This document shows, one piece after another, positions 14,551 through 21,488 of a stretch of DNA of 42,466 nt (positions within the stretch are counted from its first letter, which is position 1; the number at the start of each line of letters is the position of its first letter). The position numbers and the translations under genes were made by a program. A model generated the notes under the pieces. That model worked only from the letters and a program-made list of their open reading frames with translations, did no database searches and was not told where the DNA came from. Location of the stretch: positions 1 through 42,466 of the IMG/VR virus record IMGVR_UViG_3300037245_000476; one strand, 5' to 3'. The DNA comes from a virus.

Positions 14551-15354
14551 ATGGAAGACATAGTAGTAAAACCAAAAGAAGAACCGACACAGGCTTTAGC
14601 AATACAAATCAACCCAGACGCGCCGCCTATGGTTCAGATAGCTCAGATGATGCAAGCCGGGCTTGATATTGATGTTGACAAAATGGAAAAACTGCGAGAG
14701 ATTGGCGAAAAATACGATGCTAGTGTTGCCCGCAAATCATTCTTCTCCGCTATCTCATTGGTTCAGTCAGAAGTCGGGGGTGTTTATAAGACCAAAAAGA
14801 ACGCACAAACCAACAGTATGTATGCTACCCTCGACGATGTTATTGAAGTAGCAAAGCCTATTTACACAAAGCATGGGTTCTCCGTAGTCTTCTCTGAGGG
14901 TAAAGCTGATGCTGATGGCGATATAAGAATATGTGCTGACGTTATGCACAAAGACGGACACGAACGATCTTACTACCACGACCTTGCCATAGACGATAAA
15001 GGCATAAAAGGCTCTGTAAACAAAACGCAAATCCACGGCAAGGCGTCTTCTATAACTTATGGACGTAGATATTTAATGTGTATGATCTGGAATATCCCAA
15101 CTCCCGACAATGACGGTAATAATAATAACAAAAAACCCGTGGTAATTGCTTTCCCTACTGAGCTTGAATGGGAATGCGTAGACGCTATAATCGAAAAACT
15201 ACCAAAAGACGACGGCGTGATCGACCGGGAAAGACTTGCTAAGTGGTTCCTTGCTGACAGGGGAGCGTACCCGTCAACGAAAGCGAGAATAAGCGAGGCT
15301 GCCGAGTACGTCATGAAGAAAAGCCCAAAGAATATTTACGTAACCGCAGGCTGA
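14551..15354 (+). CDS. ERF-family single-strand annealing protein
   Basis: A 267-residue ERF-superfamily recombinase that anneals complementary single strands made by the upstream exonuclease. The ERF core runs from about residue 60 to 190: FFSAISLVQSEVGGVYKTKK, SMYATLDDVIEVAKPIYTKH, then the signature GKASSITYGRRYLMCMIWNI followed by DNDGN. The C-terminal 75 residues are a helical tail. ATG 14551 with AAGGAAAG is preferred over the GTG at 14527, which lies inside the exonuclease gene. Confidence 0.88.
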   Translation: MEDIVVKPKEEPTQALAIQINPDAPPMVQIAQMMQAGLDIDVDKMEKLREIGEKYDASVARKSFFSAISLVQSEVGGVYKTKKNAQTNSMYATLDDVIEVAKPIYTKHGFSVVFSEGKADADGDIRICADVMHKDGHERSYYHDLAIDDKGIKGSVNKTQIHGKASSITYGRRYLMCMIWNIPTPDNDGNNNNKKPVVIAFPTELEWECVDAIIEKLPKDDGVIDRERLAKWFLADRGAYPSTKARISEAAEYVMKKSPKNIYVTAG

Positions 15355-15376
15355 TTATATAATTCAATCAGCTTTT
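15350..15376 (+). terminator. Probable intrinsic terminator after the recombination genes
   Basis: GCTGATT (15350-15356) pairs with AATCAGC (15366-15372) and is followed by TTTT. The hairpin is AU-rich but 7 bp long and directly follows the annealing protein stop. Probably partial termination. Confidence 0.5.
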
Positions 15377-15382
15377 CATCCC

Positions 15383-15418
15383 GTATAGCCTGCCCGGTCG
15401 CTAGCTGGGCAGGTATAC
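15383..15418 (+). promoter_or_regulatory. Strong leader hairpin with palindromic loop
   Basis: GTATA-G-CCTGCCC (15383-15395) pairs with GGGCAGG-TATAC (15407-15418), giving 12 bp with one bulge. The 11-nt loop contains the self-complementary GCTAGC, which could form a kissing dimer. The ribosome site AAGGAG begins 4 nt after the hairpin, so it could modulate translation of the 15436 gene. Confidence 0.45.
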
Positions 15419-15435
15419 TTTAAGGAGTAATGATA

Positions 15436-15717
15436 ATGAGTGCAGAGAAACTAAGAAACCTAGCCAAAATACCTGGCATGTCGGAATTGGTCGGCCCGTT
15501 GGGCATTGAGGTATTGAATGATATTTCCGATAGTTATTCAGCTATGTATAAGGCGTTGGAGTATTTTCTGGATATGAATTTAGAGATAGATGCCGCTACA
15601 GTACCAAAAGCAGGTATTGGTTCTGCTCCAGAACAGGTCGTGTACAATGCCGCAATAGGGTATCTTAGGATAAAAAAGGCACGACAAGCCCTCGCCCTAG
15701 CCAAAGGAGAAAACTAA
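15436..15717 (+). CDS. Hypothetical helical protein, 93 aa
   Basis: A 93-residue all-alpha protein ([20 protein letters not shown], then a helix pair ending [16 protein letters not shown]). ATG 15436 has AAGGAG at 8-nt spacing. An in-frame ATG at 15430 is too close to it. No family recognised. Its stop overlaps the next ATG (TAATG). Confidence 0.55.
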   Translation: MSAEKLRNLAKIPGMSELVGPLGIEVLNDISDSYSAMYKALEYFLDMNLEIDAATVPKAGIGSAPEQVVYNAAIGYLRIKKARQALALAKGEN

Positions 15718-15866
15718 TGGAAGCTTACATAGACCCCACGGATTTTCCCTGCTTCATAGACTCACAGAAGATCGAGCCAAAGAGTATTAAGTGTATTGGC
15801 GCGGACAAGTGCAAAAACAAGGGTTGCCCGCTTGTGGCAGACAGAGACGAAAGGGACGAAGAATGA
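15717..15866 (+). CDS. Small Cys-containing protein, 49 aa
   Basis: A 49-codon ORF with C-x8-type Cys spacing (IKCIGADKCKNKGCPLV), a likely metal site, and an acidic tail DRDERDEE. Coupled on both sides by TAATG and ATGA overlaps. Function unknown. Confidence 0.45.
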   Translation: MEAYIDPTDFPCFIDSQKIEPKSIKCIGADKCKNKGCPLVADRDERDEE

Positions 15867-15976
15867 AGCGATGTAAGGATTGTAAATGGACGGGCTACAA
15901 AAGCTGTTGGCTGGACTGTAGAAATAACTACTCCCCTAAATGGTATATAAGACTAATGTTCTGGAGAAAGAAATAA
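15863..15976 (+). CDS. Basic Cys-rich protein, 37 aa (paralogue of 8744-8890)
   Basis: A 37-residue protein, MKRCKDCKWTGYKSCWLDC then a basic aromatic end RLMFWRKK. Four cysteines could hold one zinc. The first seven residues are identical to those of the protein at 8744. Start and stop overlap neighbours (ATGA, TAATG). Confidence 0.5.
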   Translation: MKRCKDCKWTGYKSCWLDCRNNYSPKWYIRLMFWRKK

Positions 15977-16407
15977 TGCCCACCTACGAGAACCTAAACA
16001 AAACCCTCGGCCAGCCCCCACGTTTTGAAAAGACCTACGGCGATATTCTTATGGAGATCAAGCCGGGCGGTGGGATTAAGCTACTTGACCCTATAGAGTT
16101 CATCACAGACCGGCAGAGACGCTGGTACAAGGGCGTGTGTCTGCCGTGGCTGGCAAAGCATGACGAGAACCAGGAAAGCACCTATTGGTGGGATGATGAG
16201 GTTAAACGGCTCTGTAACGGCCTTGCCTTACTCAAGCAGGACATCTACTTCATGCAGGGCGTAGACGGACAGAAGATACCTATTGGTAGATTGACCACAA
16301 GCGGGGTTGGTAAGCGGAATATGACGGCCTTTATTGAAGAGATACTGGCTATGTCGGTAACAAAGAATTGGGGCGTTGCAAGCCCTGACCCAGATTTAAG
16401 AAAGTAA
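15976..16407 (+). CDS. NinB-like / recombination-associated protein candidate
   Basis: A 143-residue protein. The layout FITDRQRRWYKGVCLPWLAK (about 43-62), then IGRLTTSGVGKRNMTAFIEE (about 103-122) and a final GVASPDPD, is reminiscent of phage NinB-type proteins (an ST..L...F..YIE...PdP pattern), which act in recombination with single-strand annealing systems. The resemblance is weak and from memory. Position soon after the exonuclease/ERF pair supports it. ATG 15976 overlaps the previous stop. Confidence 0.4.
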   Translation: MPTYENLNKTLGQPPRFEKTYGDILMEIKPGGGIKLLDPIEFITDRQRRWYKGVCLPWLAKHDENQESTYWWDDEVKRLCNGLALLKQDIYFMQGVDGQKIPIGRLTTSGVGKRNMTAFIEEILAMSVTKNWGVASPDPDLRK

Positions 16408-16440
16408 CCTCACTCTCCGAGTGACAGAAAGGAATGAAAG

Positions 16441-16764
16441 ATGTACGGAAACGAAAAAAGAGTAGAAACTAATTGGTCATTTAATTGCAACGCCTGTTCT
16501 AAGCAAGGGTACGATGCGATAGAAGACGCTGTTTATTATTGCGGGATAGTTGAATTTCTCGCTAAGGAGATGGATTGGGGGGAGGGTGCTATTCAAAATA
16601 CACTGATGGATATGTGCGATTTTGATCCCGATAGATTAGTAAGCATAAGCATCGAAGTTCCTGAAACACTTTGGGATTTGCATGAAACCCGGATAGAGGC
16701 TATGTTCGGCAAGATAGAGGACGCCCTTGACGACAATGCAGGTGGTTGGAACTGTAATTGCTAA
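16441..16764 (+). CDS. Hypothetical acidic protein, 107 aa
   Basis: Acidic, with a CNAC pair near residue 16 and a terminal CNC. It is mostly helical between (EDAVYYCGIVEFLAKEMDWG, LHETRIEAMFGKIEDALDD). It has an AAAGGAATG ribosome site. Not recognised. Confidence 0.55.
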   Translation: MYGNEKRVETNWSFNCNACSKQGYDAIEDAVYYCGIVEFLAKEMDWGEGAIQNTLMDMCDFDPDRLVSISIEVPETLWDLHETRIEAMFGKIEDALDDNAGGWNCNC

Positions 16765-16789
16765 GTAATAACCCATCTTGTCGGATGGC

Positions 16790-16813
16790 CGCTCCCGGCT
16801 CGTGGCCGGGGGC
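16790..16813 (+). terminator. GC-rich hairpin, possible terminator
   Basis: GCTCCCGGC pairs with GCCGGGGGC around a short TCGTG loop (9 bp with one G-U). It is followed by ATTTAAA. The U-tract is poor, so termination would be weak. It separates the 16441 gene from the pseudoknot leader downstream. Confidence 0.4.
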
Positions 16814-16824
16814 ATTTAAACTAA

Positions 16825-16898
16825 GCCAGTAAACAGGTGTACCCAGCCATCTAGCGAGCACACCCCGCCATTAAATGGCTAAACACGGCTGGGCTGGC
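16825..16898 (+). ncRNA. Pseudoknot leader RNA, element D
   Basis: GGTGT (16836-16840) pairs with ACACC (16860-16864). CCCAGCC (16842-16848), inside that loop, pairs with GGCTGGG (16887-16893), outside it, so the helices interleave. A hairpin GCCAT-TAA-ATGGC (16867-16879) lies between, and an outer stem GCCAG/CTGGC (16825-16829, 16894-16898) closes the unit. It ends 19 nt before the ATG at 16918. Helix 1 is short, and no promoter is clear. Confidence 0.5.
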
Positions 16899-16917
16899 AT
16901 TATAGAAAGGAAATGAT

Positions 16918-17106
16918 ATGACCCAGAACAAAGAAATCAAAGCCCACCTGGAAGCTGGCTTAACCTTAACCTCCTTACAAGCCCTAGACCTGTACGGCTG
17001 CTTCAGGTTAGCCGCTAGGATATTAGACTTGCGCGAGGCTGGGCTTGACGTTCATATGCGGATGATATTGAATAATGATAAGCGTTACGCGGAATATTCT
17101 TTATAG
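16918..17106 (+). CDS. Helix-turn-helix protein (HTH_39-like)
   Basis: A 62-residue protein with the pattern IKAHLEAGLTLTSLQALDLYG then GCFRLAARILDLREAGLDV and NNDKRYAEYSL. This matches the small phage HTH domain with the consensus ITpleAl..fGcfRLaarI.dLRe.G. It probably binds DNA or RNA. GAAAGGAAATG precedes it. It follows pseudoknot element D and precedes a methyltransferase gene by 8 nt. Confidence 0.7.
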   Translation: MTQNKEIKAHLEAGLTLTSLQALDLYGCFRLAARILDLREAGLDVHMRMILNNDKRYAEYSL

Positions 17107-17114
17107 GAGTTATA

Positions 17115-17879
17115 ATGCTATACAAAGGTGATTGCTTACAAGAAATGAAACAAATCCCTGACGGCTCCGTGGATATGGTTATGACAGACCCACCCTACGG
17201 CACTACTGCCTGTAAATGGGACGCCATCATCCCCCTAGAGCCGATGTGGGAGCAGTTGAAGCGGGTTATTAAGCCTAACGGTGCTATTGTTATGACAGCC
17301 AGCCAGCCGTTTACTACCACCCTTATAGCGTCTAATATGAAGATGTTTAAGTATTGCTGGGTGTGGGAAAAGACGATCGCTGCCAATTTCTTTAACGCAA
17401 AAAACAAACCTCTTCAAAAGCACGAAGATATAGCCGTATTCTCATCCGGTACCGTGGCAAACTGTAGCGATCGAAGAATGCCATATTACCCACAAGGCTT
17501 AATTGAGACTAATAAACGCTGGTCAAGGCCGAAAAAATACCCAAGTGAGCATAAAATGGTCAGAAAAAGCCATAGTCTCGATCGCGTTATTAAGTTTTCC
17601 AATTACCCATCCAGCATCCAAAAGATCTCAAACGGAAATAATAAGTCAGTCCATCCCACCCAAAAACCAGTAGCCCTAATGGAATACCTTATCAAAACAT
17701 ACACCAACGAAGGCGAGACTGTTCTGGACTTTACAATGGGAAGCGGGACTACAGGGGTTGCTTGCGTAAACCTCAACCGTCAATTCATTGGCATTGAAAA
17801 AGACGATAAATACTACGAGATCGCAAAGAAGCGGATTCAAGAAGCAGAGGACGCTTGCGGTTTATTTAATAAAAGTTAG
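17115..17879 (+). CDS. DNA adenine-type methyltransferase (DPPY)
   Basis: A 254-residue N6_N4 methyltransferase of beta-type order: catalytic DPPY at 25-28 first, the SAM-binding FTMGSGTTG near residue 205 last. VHPTQKP (about 180), just before the SAM site, is also typical. It would methylate phage DNA to evade restriction. No cognate endonuclease gene is adjacent, so it is an orphan enzyme. TATAGGAG precedes it. Confidence 0.9.
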   Translation: MLYKGDCLQEMKQIPDGSVDMVMTDPPYGTTACKWDAIIPLEPMWEQLKRVIKPNGAIVMTASQPFTTTLIASNMKMFKYCWVWEKTIAANFFNAKNKPLQKHEDIAVFSSGTVANCSDRRMPYYPQGLIETNKRWSRPKKYPSEHKMVRKSHSLDRVIKFSNYPSSIQKISNGNNKSVHPTQKPVALMEYLIKTYTNEGETVLDFTMGSGTTGVACVNLNRQFIGIEKDDKYYEIAKKRIQEAEDACGLFNKS

Positions 17880-17889
17880 AAAAATTATC

Positions 17890-17918
17890 TTTACATTGCA
17901 AGGAAAGTGTGGTATAAG
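17890..17918 (+). promoter_or_regulatory. Rightward promoter of the replication gene
   Basis: TTTACA (17890-17895), 17 nt, TATAAG (17913-17918), placing transcription start near 17925. It contains ACATTGCAAGG (17893-17903), the 11-mer also present at the late promoter (7476-7486). Confidence 0.55.
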
Positions 17919-17926
17919 TAGAGACA

Positions 17927-18020
17927 TGCTTAGTATAAAACGTAAATTCCAATTGATTCTTCAAGACCAGTTCCGGGTGCATTTCCTTTGCGTTTTGCTA
18001 AGCAGCCCGTTTCTGGTCTT
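17927..18020 (+). ncRNA. Pseudoknot leader RNA, element B
   Basis: Helix 1: TGCTTAG + AAAACG (17927-17942, with a 3-nt bulge) pairs with CGTTTT + CTAAGCA (17991-18004). Helix 2: AAGACCAG (17963-17970) pairs with CTGGTCTT (18013-18020), extended by CGGG/CCCG. The helices interleave. Helix 1 starts about 2 nt from the predicted transcription start. Helix 2 runs into a T-tract, so on its own it would also look like a terminator. The structure ends 18 nt before ATG 18039. Confidence 0.55.
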
Positions 18021-18038
18021 TTTTATTGCAGGTGATCT

Positions 18039-18746
18039 ATGCCACAAGGAAGAATAGTGCTCAAATCAATATGCCAAAGTAAGAAATTATCCCAACTCAA
18101 AACAGATGGAGCAAGGCTTCTTTACACTTGGTTGCTCCCGAATGTTGATATAAATGGTTGCTTTTCTGGTGACGAATATGTTATCAATGGGCAGATACTT
18201 TCAAGGCTTAAAAAAACAATCCCTACAATCACCGGATACCTCCAAGACCTGCACGATAAAGAGTTAATTATTTGGTACGAAGCTGACAACGATAAATTCC
18301 TTTGTATACCAGACTTCGCCACTAAACAACCAAGCTTAAACCCCTCTAAAGAAGCAAAATCAACGATTCCTATGCCTAGTCCAGAGTTACTCCAGACCTA
18401 CTCCGGACTTACTCCGCCTAAAGCGAAGGAAAGCGAAGCGAACGAAAGCGAAGGAAAGGGAAGAAAAAGCGAAGTAAAGGACGGTTCGTCTTTTTCCTCA
18501 ACTGATCGTTCTTCGGTCGTTTCGGATGAGTCTAAATTCCACTTACGGTCTATTGATTTATTTGGATGTGCAAAGAATGGCGACAAGACAACACTGAAAA
18601 GGATTGCAGAACATTTATCGAAATCACTAGATGAGGAAGTTTTTGACAAGGCATGGAGGGTCGCGCAAGAATGCAAGAAGAAGGGTTCTAATCCAATAGC
18701 CCTGTTTATATCAAGAATGAAAGATGAATTTAATTATAGGAAATGA
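18039..18746 (+). CDS. DnaD-like phage replication initiator / replisome organiser
   Basis: A 235-residue protein. Residues ~1-100 form a winged-helix domain like phage replisome organiser N-terminal domains (LKTDGARLLYTWLLPNVDIN, GYLQDLHDKELIIWYEADN, FLCIPDFATKQPSLNP). A low-complexity linker follows (about 125-148, ESEANESEGKGRKSE). A helical C-terminal domain (about 180-233) could recruit the helicase. The linker-coding DNA holds iteron-like repeats, the arrangement used by lambda O. The ribosome site is AGGTGAT. Confidence 0.7.
   Translation: MPQGRIVLKSICQSKKLSQLKTDGARLLYTWLLPNVDINGCFSGDEYVINGQILSRLKKTIPTITGYLQDLHDKELIIWYEADNDKFLCIPDFATKQPSLNPSKEAKSTIPMPSPELLQTYSGLTPPKAKESEANESEGKGRKSEVKDGSSFSSTDRSSVVSDESKFHLRSIDLFGCAKNGDKTTLKRIAEHLSKSLDEEVFDKAWRVAQECKKKGSNPIALFISRMKDEFNYRK
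18388..18475 (+). repeat. Iteron-like repeats inside the initiator gene (candidate origin)
   Basis: TACTCC repeats at exactly 11-nt spacing (18388, 18399, 18410), about one helical turn apart. They are followed by a purine-rich tract with five GCGAA units (18423, 18433, 18438, 18448, 18469). They encode the disordered linker, so the coding constraint is low. Phage origins often lie within the initiator gene. No DnaA box was identified. Confidence 0.45.
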
Positions 18747-18795
18747 AATGCTAGACATTAAAGACATAACAAACACAATAATACAAGGTGATTGC
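18694..18795 (+). repeat. Direct repeat, copy 1 (initiator end / methyltransferase start)
   Basis: About 102 bp nearly identical to 19754-19856. It covers the last codons of the initiator gene, the ribosome site and the first ~16 codons of the 18748 methyltransferase. See copy 2. Confidence 0.85.
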
Positions 18796-19740
18796 ATTGA
18801 AACAATGCGAACATTCCCTGCAAAGTCGATAAACTGCTGTGTTACCTCACCGCCTTATTGGGGCTTGCGTGATTACGGCGTTGATGGTCAGTTAGGGCTT
18901 GAAGATACCCCAGAAGAATTTGTTTCCAAGATGGTTGCTGTCTTCGCCGAGGTCAAGCGGGTATTGCGGGATGATGGTACTTTGTGGTTGAATCTGGGGG
19001 ATAGTTACGCTCATAACACAAAAGGTGATACTCGTACAAAAGAAGATTATATACGGCAAGGTGCGACTGTTGGCGCGTTGCTGTCGGGTGCGCAAAACGC
19101 TGGTGGAGTTCGGAAATGCAATCACGGCGTAAAAGTCAAAGACCTCGTAGGTATCCCGTGGATGGTAGCCTTTGCCTTACGTAAAGATGGCTGGTATCTC
19201 CGTCAGGACATTATCTGGCACAAGCCCAACCCAATGCCCGAAAGCGTCAAAGACCGATGTACGAAGGCGCATGAGTATATTTTCCTGCTGAGTAAGAATA
19301 AGAAGTATTATTATGATGCTGATGCTATACGGGAGGACTTCACAGACGATAGGATGGGAAACCCAAAGGGAGGTGGTCAGTATGCCAAAGAAGCGTTTAA
19401 AGATGTATTTGGCCCAAACGCACAGTCTGGTCTGCAAAAGGGCGAGTGGAACGCAGACGGATCTGTTACGGGTCGCAACAAACGCTCAGTATGGACAGTA
19501 ACAACTAAGCCCTACTCCGAAGCCCATTTCGCTACATTCCCGCCAGACCTCATAGAACCCTGTATTCTAGCAGGTTGTCCTGCAGACGGTATCGTACTAG
19601 ACCCGTTCATGGGAAGTGGCACAACAGCGATGGTGGCTTATGAGAACAACAGGAATTATGTAGGGTGTGAACTTAACCCGGAATATATTGAATTAAATAG
19701 AGCAGATATTGCCAAAGAAAAGTATGGATTGTTTGAATGA
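18748..19740 (+). CDS. DNA N4/N6 methyltransferase with SPPYW motif
   Basis: A 330-residue methyltransferase. The catalytic motif is SPPYWGLRDYG (about 35-45), typical of m4C enzymes, and the SAM motif LDPFMGSGTT lies near residue 290. In between are WLNLGDSYAHN and the target region. ATG 18748 with TAGGAAATGA is preferred over the ATG at 18724, which lies in the initiator gene. The N-terminal ~16 residues are shared with the next methyltransferase through a DNA duplication. Probably an anti-restriction enzyme. Confidence 0.88.
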   Translation: MLDIKDITNTIIQGDCIETMRTFPAKSINCCVTSPPYWGLRDYGVDGQLGLEDTPEEFVSKMVAVFAEVKRVLRDDGTLWLNLGDSYAHNTKGDTRTKEDYIRQGATVGALLSGAQNAGGVRKCNHGVKVKDLVGIPWMVAFALRKDGWYLRQDIIWHKPNPMPESVKDRCTKAHEYIFLLSKNKKYYYDADAIREDFTDDRMGNPKGGGQYAKEAFKDVFGPNAQSGLQKGEWNADGSVTGRNKRSVWTVTTKPYSEAHFATFPPDLIEPCILAGCPADGIVLDPFMGSGTTAMVAYENNRNYVGCELNPEYIELNRADIAKEKYGLFE

Positions 19741-19787
19741 CCCTACAAGAAAACAATAGCCCTGTTTATATCAAGAATGAAAGATGA
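19737..19787 (+). pseudogene. Chimeric 16-codon remnant between methyltransferases
   Basis: A 17-triplet frame (MTLQENNSPVYIKNER then stop). Its first ~19 nt copy the start of the 20462 gene, and the rest copies the end of the initiator gene. It is a recombination join, not a functional gene. Confidence 0.6.
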
Positions 19788-19856
19788 ATTTGATTATAGG
19801 AAACCATAATGCTAAACATTAAAGACATAACAAACACAATAATACAAGGCGATTGC
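19754..19856 (+). repeat. Direct repeat, copy 2
   Basis: About 103 bp matching 18694-18795 with few differences. Immediately upstream, 19737-19755 also matches 20462-20480 (ATGACCCTACAAGAAAACA). Together these two repeats bracket the methyltransferase genes and record an unequal recombination or gene insertion. Confidence 0.85.
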
Positions 19857-20465
19857 TTAGAGGTAATGAAACAGATGCCTGATAATTGTGTGGATTTAAT
19901 TCTAACCGACCCGCCCTATGGAATTGGGATTGACGGACAGAAAGCCTGTTCCTGTAAGAATCCAAAACACAATAGGAAAGAACATGATTTTAAGGGATGG
20001 GACAAGGCTATTCCACCGAAGGAATATTTCGAGGAGATGTTTAGGGTAAGCAGAAATCAAATAATTTGGGGTGGTAATTATTTCGTAGAACATCTTACTG
20101 AGGGGCATAAGGGATGGATAGTCTGGGATAAAGGCCAGCATGGATTAACAATGTCTGATTGTGAACTTGCTTATTCCTCTTTTGATTTTGTTACGCGGAT
20201 TATTGTTATGAATAGAGCCGAGTTACTTAGGGATGGAACGAAACACCCGACTCAGAAACCTTACCGCCTGTTCAAGCAAATAATAACAAAGCACAGTTCC
20301 GAGAATCAAATTATCCTCGACCCCTTCTTAGGTTCGGGAACAACAGCTGTAGCTTGTGAACTCATGAACCGCAACTACATAGGCATAGAGATAAGCCCTG
20401 AATACTGCGAAATTGCCCGTAAGCGAGTACAAGAGGCTAAAGACAGTATGGGGTTATTTAAATGA
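19809..20465 (+). CDS. DNA adenine methyltransferase (DPPY), second type
   Basis: A 218-residue N6_N4 methyltransferase with TDPPYGIGIDG (about 33-43) and LDPFLGSGTTAVAC near residue 175, and KHPTQKP just before. The core differs from both neighbouring methyltransferases. Only its first ~16 residues match the 18748 gene, because of the DNA repeat, so it was probably swapped or inserted behind a duplicated start. The ribosome site is TAGGAAACC. Its stop overlaps the next start. Confidence 0.88.
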   Translation: MLNIKDITNTIIQGDCLEVMKQMPDNCVDLILTDPPYGIGIDGQKACSCKNPKHNRKEHDFKGWDKAIPPKEYFEEMFRVSRNQIIWGGNYFVEHLTEGHKGWIVWDKGQHGLTMSDCELAYSSFDFVTRIIVMNRAELLRDGTKHPTQKPYRLFKQIITKHSSENQIILDPFLGSGTTAVACELMNRNYIGIEISPEYCEIARKRVQEAKDSMGLFK

Positions 20466-20776
20466 CCCTACAAGAAAACATAGACAAATACGAAAGCAAT
20501 GTAAGGAATTTCACGGTAGCAAATCTCAAGGCAGACCCGGAGTTTATGCAAGCTTGCCGTGACGATGTCGAACTAAGGGAATGGGTGCTAGCCCAGAGAC
20601 CTGATATGCGCAACGAGAAGCAGCCTAAAATGAAATTCCTCGGTGTTGCTAGTAGCAAAGGACAGGTAACGGACAAATCGCCTCAGATCGAGCCTGAGCC
20701 AGTAGAGAAAATATCAAAGACAGCCCAGATAATGAAGGATTTAAAGGCGTATAAAGATAAACAAGGTTTTATTTAG
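20462..20776 (+). CDS. Hypothetical protein, 104 aa
   Basis: A 104-residue helical protein: N-terminal half acidic (MTLQENIDKYESNVRNFTV), then a Pro/Lys-rich linker and the C-terminal helix ISKTAQIMKDLKAYKDKQGF. Its start is coupled to the methyltransferase stop (ATGA). A 19-nt copy of its start lies at 19737, so it once followed the first methyltransferase directly. Confidence 0.55.
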   Translation: MTLQENIDKYESNVRNFTVANLKADPEFMQACRDDVELREWVLAQRPDMRNEKQPKMKFLGVASSKGQVTDKSPQIEPEPVEKISKTAQIMKDLKAYKDKQGFI

Positions 20777-20786
20777 GAGTAAGATA

Positions 20787-21059
20787 ATGCGAAGATTAAC
20801 ATTAGCAGTTAAAACAGAATACTTTCAGCAGATAAAGTCAGGCGAAAAGAAGTATGAGTACCGACTTTATAATGATTTCTGGAAGACCCGTATATTGGGT
20901 AAGGCGATTGAAGAGATTGTCATCACGCTTGGCTACCCAAAGAGGGGCGACCCCGACAGGACTGAATACAGGCCATACAAAGGCTATGAAGTAACCTGGA
21001 TAACGCACGATGAATTCGGTAATAAGCCGGTCAAGGTTTTTGCGATAGTAGTTAATTAA
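20787..21059 (+). CDS. ASCH-domain (PUA-like) protein
   Basis: A 90-residue ASCH fold: LTLAVKTEYFQQIKSGEKKY then EYRLYNDFWKTR, the GYPKRGDPDRTEYRPYKGYE segment and the terminal VKVFAIVVN strand. ASCH proteins bind RNA or modified nucleosides; some bacterial ones hydrolyse N4-acetylcytidine. The phage role is unknown. TAGGAG precedes it. Confidence 0.75.
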   Translation: MRRLTLAVKTEYFQQIKSGEKKYEYRLYNDFWKTRILGKAIEEIVITLGYPKRGDPDRTEYRPYKGYEVTWITHDEFGNKPVKVFAIVVN

Positions 21060-21071
21060 AGGAGAAGTATA

Positions 21072-21458
21072 ATGTATAGAGGTAAAAGAATAGACGGCGA
21101 AGGTTGGGTTTATGGGTATCACTCTAAAACATCTTTCCGGTTTGATGAAGACTCAGAATGGGAAACTCACGATGTAATAGTAGAGATATATGAAGGCAGG
21201 TCGTTTGATTACTTCGTCCACCCCTCCTCTGTCGGGCAGTGGACAGGGCTTAAGGATAAGAATGGGGTGGAAATTTACACTGGTGATATACTTGACTTTG
21301 ATTTATCTGAATGGGGCGGTACATTTGATCCCGAAGAAATAACTCTTGAGGGTTTAATTGGTTCGTGGGATTTCTGTGGAAGCAAAAGCGACGTATCTGA
21401 ATGGCGACAGGTCATAGGCAACACCACCGGCAACCCAGAATTATTAACCCAGACTTGA
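21072..21458 (+). CDS. YopX family protein
   Basis: A 128-residue YopX protein with the full pattern: YRGKRIDGEGWVYGYHS (2-18), VHPSSVGQWTGLKDKNGVEI (about 50-69), YTGDILDFD and the end VIGNTTGNPELL. Function unknown; widespread in phages and prophages. Its last codons overlap the -35 box of the promoter at 21455. AAAGGAG precedes it. Confidence 0.85.
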   Translation: MYRGKRIDGEGWVYGYHSKTSFRFDEDSEWETHDVIVEIYEGRSFDYFVHPSSVGQWTGLKDKNGVEIYTGDILDFDLSEWGGTFDPEEITLEGLIGSWDFCGSKSDVSEWRQVIGNTTGNPELLTQT

Positions 21459-21482
21459 CTTTCCCCAAAAAGAGGGTATAAT
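21455..21482 (+). promoter_or_regulatory. Rightward promoter before element C
   Basis: TTGACT (21455-21460), 16 nt, TATAAT (21477-21482), so transcription should start near 21489. That is precisely where helix 1 of the pseudoknot begins. The -35 overlaps the stop of the YopX gene. Confidence 0.7.
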
Positions 21483-21488
21483 TAAGGT

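Noticed and set aside
16790-16813. A strong intrinsic terminator
   Set aside because: The hairpin is strong but the following ATTTAAA has no proper U-run, so only weak termination is claimed.
18413-18480. CRISPR-like or recombination repeat array
   Set aside because: Units are only 5-11 nt, have no spacers and lie within a coding frame; an origin or linker repeat explains them better.
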